64,000 bases of DNA from Emmonsiellopsis sp. PD_33 (taxonomy: Eukaryota; Ascomycota; Eurotiomycetes; Onygenales; Ajellomycetaceae): the NCBI GenBank assembly GCA_032988165.1, contig JANTQF010000005.1, positions 186,001 through 250,000 on the forward strand. Reading direction: 5' to 3'. The notes under the pieces were generated by a model, which saw only the letters and a program-made list of their open reading frames with translations, was not told where the DNA came from and did not search any database. Within the stretch, counting starts at the first letter, position 1; each line of letters opens with the position of its first letter. The position numbers and the translations under genes were made by a program. This document shows, piece by piece, positions 45,507 through 57,173 of the stretch.

Positions 45507-47926
45507 ATGGCGCCCAAGAAGCACCGTCCCGCTACGTCGGGCTATGCTCGTCTCGCCCAAGCGGACGAAGAGCTATCCCACGATTATTACGACTCAGATC
45601 ACGAAGACCCCTTCGCCTCCCCCCCTACCCTCTCCGCCTCCGCCCCCCGATACGCCCCTATCCACCCCCAACCACACATGCACACATCCAGACAGTCGTC
45701 CCCTACCGGCTACCGGCGCCGCTCAAATGGAACCCGACGACGCGTGCGCAGCAATTCCGGCGTCGACATAAAGGCCATCAACATGCGGCTGGAGAAATGG
45801 GCGGAGGAAATCGCCTCCAAGTTCAAGATCAGCAAGGGCAAGGGCAAGACGAGCGCGGAGAAGTTGGAGATACATCACTCTGTCTTCCAGGCGCCAGATG
45901 GGATCCGGCCGGTTACGTCTGAATCTCTCGACTACGATCCTGCAGAGTCGGGCCGGTGTACCAAGGCTGATTTCGAGGCCATTGTGGACAGCGTGAGGAC
46001 GGCAATTGAGCTTGGTGTGCATCCGAAGATGATATCGCAGGGAAGCTCGGGGAGTTACTTTGCTAGAAATGCCCAGGGGAAGGTGGTCGGTGTCTTCAAA
46101 CCCAAGGACGAGGAACCGTACGCTTCACGCAACCCCAAGTGGACGAAGTGGATACACAGGAATCTCTTCCCTTGTTTCTTCGGCCGCGCCTGTTTGATCC
46201 CTAATCTGTCTTATGTCTCCGAAGCCGCTGCCTACGTCCTCGATACACGTCTACAAACAAATCTCGTCCCTTACACCGACATTGTTTGGTTATCTTCCAA
46301 ATCCTTCTACTACGATTTCTGGGATCGGCGCAGGGCCTGGGGTAGTCGGAAACAATTGCCCGCCAAGGTTGGCAGTTTCCAGGTGTTTTTGAAGGGGTTC
46401 AAGGATGCGAATATTTTCCTGCGTGAGCACCCCTGGCCAGATCAACAAAGCAGCGGTTTCCGTGCAGCGGATGCCCCACGGAGGAAGAAGCGCCCATGGA
46501 ACGAAGCGTGTCGGCCATCGGGAATCCAATCAGACGACGAGGACGACTACGAGGACGCACGCATTACTCCCTCGCCCCAGGAAGAATCCCCGCAGCGGCC
46601 GCGCTTCTACTGGTCCGAAAACCTCAAACAGGCCTTTCGTGAGGAACTCGAAAAACTTGTGATCCTGGATTATATAATGCGGAATACCGATCGCGGGCTG
46701 GACAACTGGATGATCAAAATCGACTGGCACACCGAGGAGGTCTCTATCGTATCGGAACCACCCAAGATGAACGGGACGAACCATATAGGTGACGATGACG
46801 AGAATATGCCCCCTCCACAGCCTGTTTCCGCCAGTTCCGAACGACTGGGTTCGGATATCCATCCTTATCGCCGTCAGGAGGGTATGGTTGCTGTTAGTCG
46901 AACAGGAACCCCGTCCAATACACCAGACCTGCCGCAGGCAACTATATCCATTGGCGCCATTGATAATAGTTTATCGTGGCCGTGGAAACATCCCGATGCC
47001 GTAAGTGGAACACAACTCTGTAAATAGTAACCGAACAGAATCTAACCTCTCAATAGTGGCGGAGCTTCCCATTTGGATGGCTTTTCCTTCCTGTTTCCCT
47101 CATCGGCCAACCGTTCTCACAAAAAACACGCGATCATTTCCTACCCCTCCTTACGTCTACTGCTTGGTGGAGCGGAACGCAGACCGCGTTGCGTCGAGTG
47201 TTTAGTCAAGATTCGGACTTCCAGGAGAGCATGTTTGCGAGACAAATAGCCGTCATGAAAGGCCAAGCATGGAACGTGGTGGAAACATTGAAGCAGCCTG
47301 ACCATGGACCTCTAGAACTCACACGGAGGACCAGAGTCTGCGTTTGGGACGATCTAGTTGATATCCCTGTTGCGATCCCGCTGCATGTCCCGTCGACCGA
47401 AATGCACAGGCAAGCGAGAGATCGCGAACAGCAAGAGGAAGAAATGGACATCAGCGCTGCTATATCCTCAGATGCAGGCCGTGACCTTCTAAACCTCGGC
47501 TCACCTACCAACGAACTACCCAACCCCAACAGATTCGAACTGTCCCGCGACAGAACATCTGTCGATTTAGATGCAAGACGACGCGCCGGCAGCCCCGTCT
47601 CAGTCCATGACATCGGCTACAGCAACTTTGACGGGATGGGCGATGACGGCAGAGACCTAGCCGCCAGCTGGGCATCTGTGCCGCCGCGGTCCAGCGTTGG
47701 TCGATCGAAGCCCAAGCTCATGGTTGACCCCAAACGGGCAGCGCACAGGAAGAACCAGTCAATCTCTCACCGACGGGGCAGTAGTGGGGTCGTGTTTGCC
47801 GGCGACGACCTCGAGGGCGACCTTGGCTATGCGGCGGCAGAAGAGATGGAAGGCCACGAACGCAAAGTCATCGTGGAAAGGCTTGAAGCTGTCAAGAGCA
47901 AAAATCCAGTTTTCACGTGGTGCTGA
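45507..47926 (+). CDS. LSB6: Type II phosphatidylinositol 4-kinase (Lsb6)
   Basis: Two exons, 45507-47000 and 47057-47926, encode 787 residues. After a low-complexity N-terminus, the kinase core begins with the ATP loop ISQGSSGSYFARN near 176. VVGVFKPKDEEPY follows, with the catalytic-lobe Lys. The family insert FFGRACLIPNLSYVSEAAAY includes the place of the palmitoylated Cys-rich motif in animal enzymes, here CFFGRAC. DYIMRNTDRGLDNWMI is the catalytic loop with Asp and Asn. The intron splits DNSLSWPWKHPDA from WRSFPFGWLFLP, a conserved run. It makes PI4P on vacuole, endosome and plasma membranes. An acidic, Ser-rich C-terminal tail is a fungal addition. Confidence 0.95.
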
Positions 47927-49088
47927 GCAATTCAGGTTCTCGGAATGCCCTCCTTTACTATCGACTTTTGATATACCCACCCACGTTTTTTGGGGTGCCG
48001 TGGTTTCTTCTCATCAAGATCGGGCTTTTCCCACGTCCATCTTCCCTTCCTTAATGGCTCTCAATTTTGTCTCATGATATTTCGTCCTTTTTTGTTGTTT
48101 TGTTGGTCATCCAGGTCAAGGATATCTAAGCGGGCCGTGGCATGAGCATATGGAGTTCTTTCTCGTGTTTTCCCCCTATGGGGCGTGGATGGGCATATGC
48201 CTTTTCAACTGGTGGATTTTGTTTTCTTCTTTTTTTTATTTATTAATCTTTTTTTGTCTGTCCCATCCCGCGGCGGGCAGACATAATATATTACGCTACT
48301 ACTAACCGACTTGACTGACTGTTGCGGCATTTCATATGTGGATAGAGAAAGGTTGTAATATTTTCGGGGGAGAGGATGGATATACCTTACCTTACCTTGC
48401 CTTTGTTTTCTTGGGACTACTCATGCTTCCTTTTCATTTTTATTCTTTTCTATATCTGTTTTATTTTGGGGGCTTCCTTCTTGATACTGTATGAACCTAT
48501 CTACCTTCTTAGCTAGACCGTGTATATAATAATATCTCATCCATCTCGTTTCCATACCTAGGTATTCCTGTCAGGCTGCTCCCGCCAAGAACCGACCAAC
48601 TCTCCTTAGTCAGCCGGTCACATGCCCCTACCTTATCTTATCTTCGCAAATCCTCCTGCGTCATTCCAACCCCGAACAACCTCCCTCTCTCCTCTCCACG
48701 ACACCACACCCTGTGTTCATCCGCCGTGCCAAGTGAATCGATGGGTGACCCCGCCACCGCCCCAGCAACACCCAGCAGATTGAGCCAGGTAGCGCGCGAG
48801 GTATGGTGCTAGAAGCGCCCTTTGTTCGCCGTACGTTTCATTCTCGCCTGTGCTGCCTTCGAGGACTGCGCATTTCGACTCGACTCGACTCGACTCGACG
48901 CGACTCGAGATTATCAACCTCGGAAATTTCTTATTTTTTTGGAGGCCTTTTAGATATGAAGCTGCTACGGTGCTGGCCTTGAGGTGTCTTTACTTTTGAT
49001 TCATTGATTCTTTTTGTTAAGATCTTATCTTGCCCGCGGTTCCAATATACACCGAGTGAGAGAAAGAGAAAGAATTCTAAGAGTCAAG
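47927..49088. other. Gene-free interval with pentanucleotide repeat
   Basis: LSB6 3' flank (T-rich) and SNF2-helicase promoter. No coding frame recognised. A TACCT tandem run is near 48384-48400, and the TCGAC repeat is listed separately. Confidence 0.4.
48875..48908. repeat. (TCGAC)n pentanucleotide microsatellite
   Basis: Five perfect TCGAC units from 48875 are followed by a variant GCGAC and a final partial unit. It lies about 180 bp before the helicase start codon, in its promoter or leader. Tandem units can vary in number between strains. Confidence 0.9.
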
Positions 49089-52000
49089 ATGAACCCGTCC
49101 GCAGCAATGTTGCTGAACCCCAAGGCGTTCAAAAAGCAGACGGCAAGGGGTATGTTCTACTTCCCCTCCGTTTTCTCTCACTGTCATCCTCACTTCCCTT
49201 TGCGCCTCAGAGTGAGGTGAGGTATAACACGGCGAGCCTCGCGCCCCTCAAACTTTTCGCTTTACTTACTGCTCCCCTATCTACATGTCGTGATTAATAC
49301 TCACCTTCTTCTAAACAACCAGGCTCAGGTTCCAACTCACCCCAGCCAAACGGAGCGCCTTCAGGAACCTCCTTCAATCCTCGAGCCCTCCTAAGCCCTC
49401 GAACTTTCCAATCAAGAAAACCACCCACAACAACAACAACCAGTGCGCCCATGTCTCCAAAACCCATGCCTCCCCAGGTAATCGGGGATAACATTTTCAT
49501 GGGATCCGACGGAAACCAGAGCGACTCGCAGAGCGAGAAAACCGACTCGACACCCCAATCGCTTGATAGCGCTTCGTTTGAGCGACATAGAAACATGATC
49601 GAAGACATGTACGGAGTCGAAGACCGCAGCATGCAACCGCAAAAAAGGATAAAGCGTGACGATGGCCGTAATGGCGTGAGTGCCAGTAGCTCGAATGCGA
49701 GGCTTGCTTCGGCTTCGGGGACAGGATTAGGCGAGTATATGAAGGATCGCTCGGATACTAGTACGCCGTCGCTCTCTGAGGTGGCCACTATAGATCTTAC
49801 AGGAGGTTGGTATCCTTGAACTCTGCAATATTGGTCATTTATTAACAATACTGTTAGATGACGATCAAAATGCCGACGATGACGTGGTTTTCCTGGGTGA
49901 CAAGGATCTAGGAATGGAAGAGGTCTGCTATGGTAAAATTGATGGCGCCACCGTCCAGGCGCATCATGTCCCTCGTCCCGCGAAATCGGTGTTCGGCTCC
50001 ACATCCTCCGACTGGCCTTCAATTCGATGTCAGCTCAAGCGCGAACGTGGCGCACATACGAGGATTGACATATTGGATTCTTCGCAAGTCGCCTTTGGGG
50101 TCATTGATTCCCGTGTTTCTGCAGCGTTGGCACCGCTTCTCGACTCTACGATAATTAAATTGCGGACTCAAGTTCGCCTAGATTTTCGCAAGAAGAAGCC
50201 GAATGAATGGCCAGGACAGCAATGCTCTGAGATATACCGAGTGTCAATTAACCTCTACGGACCTAGGAAGATGGCGGATGGGATTGGGAAGCATCTTGGC
50301 CAGAAGAATGTTTGGCTGGGGACGCCTAATTCGGTCGAGGCAGGCATTTCGACCTACAATCCCCATGCCGAAAGACGCCTAGTCCAGACAGCGAGTACGA
50401 ACCGGTTCGCGGTTCAGTCTGAGACGCGCACCGCAGAGGAAATTAATAGTGCCGTCACGAAGATGTTCGACCAGCTAACGAGTGCGGAAAATATCCCGGA
50501 AATGGAACCACCTAGCACAATCAAAACGCATCTACTTCAACACCAGAAGCAGGCATTGTGGTACATGACTGAAAAGGAGAAGCCTCGGAAAATTGGCAAC
50601 GAAAAGGAGGAGAATAATTCCCTCTGGAGGATCCATTATGAGCCCAACGGCAGAAAGGTTTATCGTGATATTGTCAGCGGAGTGTGCTCACAGGACGAGC
50701 CGCCGCAGGTATATGGAGGGCTACTAGCGGACATGATGGGATTGGGCAAAACGTTAAGCATCCTTTCTCTAGTTCTTTCTTCACAGCTCCAATCCCTGGA
50801 GTGGGAAATGCAGACCGTGGATAAGGCATCCAGCAATCCTACGGCACGGAACGTGAAGTCTACACTTCTTGTATCTCCTTTGAGTGCTGTGCGCAACTGG
50901 GTTGAGCAAATCCAGGAGCATCTGGAAGAGAGTTCTCTTTCGTTCTACGTGTTCCACGGCCCAGCAAGGACACAAGATGCAAAGGAGCTGGCGCAGTATG
51001 ACTTAATCATCACTACCTACAGCACCATACTCAGCGAAATCGCCGGTAAAAGCTCCAAAAGGGGCGTAAGCCCGCTTACGCAGATGAACTTTTTCCGCAT
51101 CGTTCTCGATGAAGCCCACGCTATTAGGGAGCAGAGCGCTGCGCAAACTCAGGCAATCTTCAGTCTTGATGCCCAACGTCGTTGGTCAGTGACGGGAACG
51201 CCAATCCAAAATAGACTTGAGGATCTAGCATCTGTGACCAGGTTTTTGAGACTGCATCCCTATGTAGAGAAGTCTCAGTTCTCAGGTTACATTGTTTCCC
51301 CTTTCAAATGCGAAAATCCAAACGCGATTACGAAACTTCGTACGCTCGTCGACTCGTTCACGCTTCGTCGGGTCAAGGACCGTATAAACCTCCCACCCCG
51401 ACATGATAAGATCATCACCTTGACGTTTTCGGAGCAGGAGAAGATGTTGCATGAATTCTTCAGGAAGGAATCTAATGTTATGATGAATGCTATTGCGGGC
51501 CAGAACAAGGATAAGATGAGAGGAAAGATGTACCATCTTGTTTTGAAAGCAATGATGGTTTTGAGACAAATCAGTGCTCATGGAAAGGAGCTCCTCGACC
51601 AGCAGGATCGTGACCGGTTTAAGGGCCTATCCGCCGGCGACGCTATTGATTTAGAAGACATTGAAGAAGGGGATTCTTTAAATGTCGCTGAGAAGAAGGC
51701 ATATGAGATGCTTTCGCTGATGAAGGAATCATCTGCCGATGTATGCGCAAAATGCGGCAACTTCGTTCTCCAGTCGTCTGAAGATACTCCCATTGATAAG
51801 GATACGGTCGTGGCTGTCATGCTCCCTTGTTACGATATTCTTTGTGCGGAATGCTTCTCCCCCATTCAGCAAACTTTTGACAACGACGGTCCGCGGCTTC
51901 AGCTTTGTTGCGCATTCTGCAAAGGATTAATCCCAGCCACCTACTCTGCGATCACACGGAATGGTTTTGAGAAATTCCAAGCCTCACAATTATCCGCCAG

Positions 52001-52595
52001 ACAGAACCCCAAGCAGGCGAAAAGATTCGGTCAATACGAGGGTCCGCATACAAAGACCAAGGCTCTAATATCTCATCTCCTAGATACAATCGAAGAAAGC
52101 AAGCAAAAGCCCGATGAACCACCTATCAAGAGCATCGTCTTCTCCTCATGGACCTCGCACCTCGACCTAATAGAAATCGCCTTAGACGATAACGGGATTA
52201 ACACCTTCACCCGTCTTGACGGCTCGATGACCCTTAAACAACGCAGCGCCGCCCTCGAGGCCTTCCGGGATGACGACAACGTGACAATACTCCTTGCCAC
52301 CCTAGGCGCTGGGGGGGTCGGCCTCAATCTAACATCCGGCTCCAGAGTTTACATTATGGAACCGCAGTACAATCCCGCTGCCGTCGCACAGGCTGTGGAT
52401 CGGGTACACCGTCTCGGACAGACGCGGGAGGTAACAACTGTCCAGTTCATCATGAAGGATAGCATCGAGGAGAAGATCGCGGAACTGGCGAAGAAGAAGC
52501 AGCAGCTGGCGGATATGAGTTTGAATCGGGGCAAGGCGGATAAGCGGGAGATGCAGCAGGAGAGGATGAAGGAGTATCGGAGCTTGTTTACCTAG
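49089..52595 (+). CDS. SNF2-family helicase with internal RING (Rad5/HLTF-like)
   Basis: Three exons, 49089-49149, 49323-49805 and 49858-52595, encode 1093 residues. The N-terminus is low-complexity. A region near 200-330 (YGKIDGATVQAHHVP to KNVWLGTP) sits where HLTF has its HIRAN domain, though I cannot confirm the fold. Helicase motifs: DMMGLGKT at about 473-480, LDEAHAIRE near 598-606, and SVTGTPIQNRLEDL. A C-rich RING-like insert at about 811-875 (CAKC ... MLPCYDILCAEC ... CAFC) breaks the helicase lobes, as in Rad5, Rad16 and HLTF. The second lobe has VFSSWTSHLDLIE and QAVDRVHRLGQ. A nuclear role in replication-fork repair or chromatin is inferred. The RING spacing is loose and one ligand is unclear. 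Confidence 0.9.
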
Positions 52596-53556
52596 TACAG
52601 ACAGGCTGCTACCCTTACATCCTTTTCCTGTTGATTTTGTCCTCTGTTCAGATCCCGGAACCCCCTCGCAAGCATTCACTTCCGCGACTTTTTTCCCGGC
52701 ACTTATCACCCTTTCCTCACAGGCGTACAACTACATATGGCCGACATCCGACAATCCAATCCTTTCATTGTCAAGAAATTCATAAAATCTCCCACGGAGG
52801 AAGCTTTTGATGAACTAATGATAGGCGGCCGGCTGTTCATTTTCATTTTCATTTTTCATTTTTCTTCCTTGCGGCGTTGAACTACAGGCTAAGTTTCTCA
52901 GAAGGCGGTGATTATTTCATTGAAAAACGATTGGTTCCCTTTCTAATGTCATTTATGGCTGGCTGGCTTGCTGGATGGATAACATATACCCTGGTTTACT
53001 ATTGCTATTCTCTGTTCTTTTCGTTTTCTCTTTCCGCCGGCATGTATTTTGTTTAATTTTTTTTTGCTTTTGGTTGTATCTGTTTTTGCTTTATATTGCT
53101 TGAAATCGATATTTCTGTGTATCTCTCAGGCGGCCTTTTTTTTACTTTTTACTTTTTGCTTTTTGCTTCTTGTTTATTATCTTCTGTCTTCTTTTCATCG
53201 GTGCGGAGGGGGGGGGGGGGGAACATTCGCAGACGATTACTTACGAAGGATAGTCCAAAAGAAAGAGAAATAGAGAAAGATAGATATCTTGATCATACAT
53301 GTATTTGAGGGTCCCTATTTAAAACACGCCCATCCCCCATACGACGGAGTCCATCGGGCAAAAAAAAAAACCAAGGGTATCTATCTCTCACCCATTACGC
53401 CATCCTCCACATAAATCCCAAAACAATCAATAAATCCAATCACAAAACACCATGCAAAAAGAACCCCCCAGCCCACAAAAACAAACCAAGCCGGCATAGC
53501 ATGCACACATATCCAACCCTTCCCCCCCTCCCCCCCTAAACGAAAAAAAAAACCCC
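52596..53556. other. Convergent 3' spacer
   Basis: Between the helicase and MED21 3' ends. T-rich, with TTTTCATTTTCATTT-type runs near 52837-52865 and TTTTTACTTTTTGC repeats near 53140-53168. No coding frame recognised. Confidence 0.4.
53208..53221. repeat. Poly-G tract
   Basis: Fourteen consecutive G residues in the convergent spacer. Length is likely variable. Confidence 0.9.
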
Positions 53557-54152
53557 TCACCCCACCCTCCCCATCCTCGCCCCCTCCACCCCCGCCAACA
53601 CCCCCTCAACCCTCTCCCCCAACCTCCTCATCTCCCTCCTCCTTCTCCTCCTCTCCCCCTCCACAACCCTCAACTCCCCCGCCACCCGCCGAATCCTCTC
53701 CTCCTGCTCCTTCTCACTACTCCCAACCCCGGGCAGCACGCTGATCAGATATTCGATCTGCTGCTCCTTGATGATTAGGTCGCGGGCGAGCTCGCGTTGG
53801 CGCTGGGCGAAGGTGTGTGGGGGGTCCGGGGGTGGTTCGGTGGGTTCGGGGGGGGAGCCGGTGGGGTTGGGGTCGGTGGTTGTTGTGGTTGTGGTGGTGG
53901 TGGCGGCTGCGGGAGCGGGAGGGGGGTTTTTGGGGATTTTGTTTAGTTTGGGGATGGCGGTGGGGATGTTGGGGGGCGGTTGGGCGGGGGAGTGGTCGTG
54001 GTAGGTTGTTAGGTAGCAGAGGGTTGCGTAGAATTGGGTTGCGAGCTGGGGCGTGGTTAGATGGTAGGTAGAGAGGTAGGGGTAGGGGGTTTGTTAGGGA
54101 TGGTCCGTACCTGGTCAAGGCATGTTTGGAGCTGGGTGAGGATGTCGGCCAT
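53557..54152 (-). CDS. MED21: Mediator complex subunit 21 (Srb7)
   Basis: Two exons, 54152-54111 and 54045-53557, encode 176 residues. The start MADILTQLQTCLDQ leads over the intron into LATQFYATLCYLTTYHDH. This is the conserved Med21 opening of a helical bundle. A Pro/Thr-rich linker of about 70 residues follows, as in many fungi. Then come ARDLIIKEQQIEYLISVLPG and a long Arg/Glu coiled coil. Med21 pairs with Med7 in the hinge of the middle module and is essential in yeast. It faces RRG7 across 311 bp. The third position is very GC-rich in the C-terminal part. Confidence 0.92.
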
Positions 54153-54463
54153 CTTGTGCGGAGCGGAGGTGAGGATGCAAATGGGGACGGGGTTGGTGCT
54201 GGCTGTTGGGGCTTGCTGGATGGAGGGATCCAGATATCGTAATGGTTACAGAAACATGTATTTGGTTATTTGACCGTAGAGGGGCGGAGGCGTCGTTAAC
54301 CAGAGGTAGAGATGTGGTGAGAAGAAGACGTGAAGTCGAAGATGGTTGCGGCTCAAAGCTCGGACAGAGCTCCGAACGGCGCTAGTGAGAAGCTCAAATA
54401 TTTACGAGTTTGGCCGCATCTTTCTTGTTCTCTTCCACCACCACCCATCCACTCAATATCTCG
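54153..54463. promoter_or_regulatory. Divergent promoter, MED21 and RRG7
   Basis: The 311-bp interval holds the upstream regions of both genes. A frame opening at 54410 with TTG is not a true start. Confidence 0.4.
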
Positions 54464-55177
54464 ATGATACAACTACGCTCTCCGTCCATTTTCATCTCCC
54501 TCCCCTCGCGCAGTCTCCTCCAATGCGCCCACCGCCCATTCTCCACTAACACCCAATCCGCCCCAACCCCTCCCACCCCCCCAACCACCAACCACCATGA
54601 CCTCCCATCATTCCTCTCCTACGCATCGCGCACCTCTCTCGACCCCACCAGCACCACCTATGTCGGCACGCACTACGAATACACCATTCTCCAGACCCTG
54701 CGCCGCTTCTCCCTAGACCTCACCCGCATCGGCGGCCGGCAGGACTCCGGCATCGACCTCGTAGGCACCTGGCATCTCCCAGACACACATTCACCTCCCT
54801 TGCGCGTAATCGTCCAATGCAAAGCACTCAAACGAAAAGTCGGGCCAAATATCATCCGCGAGCTGGAGGGGACGTTTGCCGGTGCGCCCGTGGGCTGGCG
54901 CGGGCAGGGGATCTTGGGCATGTTGGTTAGTTCGAGAGAGTCGACGATGGGGCTGAGGCAGGCGCTGTTGAAGAGTCGGTTTCCGCTCGTCTGGGTGTTT
55001 GCGGAGTTGGATGGGAGGGTTAGGCAGGTTTTGTGGAATAGGGGGGCGGAGGAGGCGGGGTTGGCGGGGTTGGGGGTTGAGGTAAGGTATGGAGGGGATG
55101 GAGGGCCGGAGGCGGAGAAGACTGTCGTGTTAACGTGGAGAGGGGAGGAGTTGAAGGCGATTGAGAAGGGGGGGTGA
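54464..55177 (+). CDS. RRG7: Rrg7-like mitochondrial protein (DUF2034, nuclease-like fold)
   Basis: A single exon of 237 residues. The N-terminus is basic and Ser-rich (SLPSRSLLQCAHRPFSTNT), a likely mitochondrial presequence. The domain has YVGTHYEYTILQTLRRF, RIGGRQDSGIDLVGTWHL and VIVQCKALKRKVGPN. The Asp near 98 and the Q-x-K near 118-120 match the restriction-endonuclease-like core (PD-(D/E)xK). LISSRES-type segment reads LVSSRESTMG. Yeast Rrg7 is needed for respiratory growth and mitochondrial genome upkeep; whether it cuts DNA is not settled. Confidence 0.88.
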   Translation: MIQLRSPSIFISLPSRSLLQCAHRPFSTNTQSAPTPPTPPTTNHHDLPSFLSYASRTSLDPTSTTYVGTHYEYTILQTLRRFSLDLTRIGGRQDSGIDLVGTWHLPDTHSPPLRVIVQCKALKRKVGPNIIRELEGTFAGAPVGWRGQGILGMLVSSRESTMGLRQALLKSRFPLVWVFAELDGRVRQVLWNRGAEEAGLAGLGVEVRYGGDGGPEAEKTVVLTWRGEELKAIEKGG

Positions 55178-55936
55178 GCTGGAGGGTTACTTTTGGGAAG
55201 GAATTGTTAAGTGGATTCGAATCTGTCCACACATGCATCGCCCTGCGATCTGGGAGGGGTATGCGGTTGGAGATGGTCCCTCGTTAATATGATGACCACA
55301 CACGCCGAGCACTGTTCGAAATGAATAGGACGCAGTGTGGATGTTACTGAACTAATGCGTATCCGGGGTGAAGGAGTGAGGCGCATGATGGTTTCCTACG
55401 GAATCCATATATCTCCGCTATCTGCGGGATAATGACGCCAGGAGGGTGCGAGACGGAATGCAGGATCAACCATCAGGAGTGAGAATTTGAATAGAACGGC
55501 TGAATAAACGCATGCCACCCTAGATTTTCGGAACCTTATCCGAATCGCAAGGATATATGCTTATTCCGCAATGGTCTGCGGAGGAGTTACATATCCTCTA
55601 TTTATACACAACCAGGCTAGAAGAGAAGAAATGGGGCAACTGACTAAAATCAACTCAATCACCCCCAATACAAACACAGGCCCAACTCACAAAGACGCAG
55701 AACGAAATCAAATCAATTGCAGAGTTTGCCGTCGACCACCTCCACACTCGTCAGCCCCCTATCTGACGTAAATATCTCCAGACTTTCACACTAGCCTATG
55801 TCGTACCGAGGTTACGCCTGATATAAAACCACCAGCTCCCCACCCGTAGCTTGTCAGCCAATGCATAAATAAACACACCTGAAAAACCCTCCCCATCTAC
55901 CATTAAAACCAATATATATCCCCCCTTCAATCCAAA
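55178..55936. other. Gene-free interval
   Basis: RRG7 3' flank and the upstream region of the small membrane protein. No coding frame recognised. A TATATATCC word lies about 20 nt before the next ATG, probably in its leader. Confidence 0.4.
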
Positions 55937-56866
55937 ATGTCAAAAGGATACAAAGCCGCAGCCGTAGTCTTCGCGCTGATCGCTGCAGGACATACAGTAT
56001 GCCCAGCCCCGCTATCTTTGCCCCAACTCTTATCTAAAGGCCCAGCACGAGCTCCAAAGCTGGGCGCTAGGATAGTTTAATATACAACACCCTGCTAGAA
56101 ACAAATTCGCTAACTATCCATGTTCTCATTTTTTGCGTGGGGATATATAGTTTGCAGGCAAAGAATGGACGAAAGATCCGAAGTTTAAGGCGCTTTCGAG
56201 GCCTGTGGGTGCGTTTGCGAGGGCGGGGTGGTATCAGGTATGTTATTTTTGGTTTTTTCTAATTGATTTTTTTTTAATATTGGTAATGAGGTGGATGGGA
56301 GGGGGGTTATTATATGATGTCTATTTTTGCGCTCTTTTAGGGGGTGGTACATTAGATATAATAATATGCAAGCTATGTGCCTGCCACCGTTGGCGTCTAT
56401 AGTATGCCTAAAGACGTTCTGAAACGCCGCTTTCCTCCTGCCTTATTCTGTCCTTGTTATTGTCACACAATCGGGCCATGACGTTGCCTTCCTTTGACAA
56501 AATAACCACCAGAACACGGGCTAACTATTGGAGATATAGGGAAGCATCTTCTTCCTAATTGTCGGTAAGTAAAACCGGCCTCATCCTCGACCTGCTGTAA
56601 CCCCATCTAAAATATCAAACCAAACCCGCCCATCGTCGTACTCCTTACATAGCTAACCAAACCTAGCCCTCCAAAATTACCGCTGGTCCCAGACCACCAC
56701 CGGCGCCCTCACCGACCCCGTCGAAAAGGCCATCGCCGCATTAGCCACCGTCCTCTGCCTGGGTAGCTCAGCGTGGTATAACAAGAACGGCATTCGTGAT
56801 ACCGCTGCTATTGTTGGCGTCGCGGGGTGTTTGCAAGGGTGGGTGGCGTTTTTTTCGAAGGCGTGA
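55937..56866 (+). CDS. Small four-helix membrane protein
   Basis: Four exons, 55937-55996, 56151-56237, 56540-56564 and 56667-56866, encode 123 residues. All donors are GTATG or GTAAGT and phases agree. Four hydrophobic segments are seen: AAAVVFALIAAGHT; GWYQGSIFFLIVAL; AIAALATVLCLGSSAWY; and IVGVAGCLQGWVAFF. Between the first two lies the soluble FAGKEWTKDPKFKALSRP. The family is not recognised with confidence. The GHT...EWT..P.FKAL pattern recalls small fungal ER proteins such as PRO41/NoxD (p22phox-like), but I could not check this. Introns fill more than half of the gene. Confidence 0.7.
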
Positions 56867-57173
56867 GTTGATGGGTGAGTGAGTGAGTGAGCGTCGTGAG
56901 GAGAGGAGGTGGGGATGTTGAAATTTATTAATGGGCGGGGGGTGATGTCAGATGGAATGGGATGGGTTTTGTACGCTGATTGATTGGTTTAATTAATTTG
57001 TTGTATGTATATGCGTGTTTGGATCTTTGAATGGGTGATGGATGAGTGGACGAAACTGAATTGGGTTCGATGGGCTGGACGAGGGGGGTTGCTTTTGATC
57101 CTCTATGTATGTATATTGCGAAGATAAACCCATATTCCTGTTGGGAGCTGGGAGCAAATATTAATTGATCCGT

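Noticed and set aside
53768..54071. Gly/Val/Trp-rich plus-strand frames
   Set aside because: Complement of the Pro/Thr-rich linker of MED21; low-complexity artefact.
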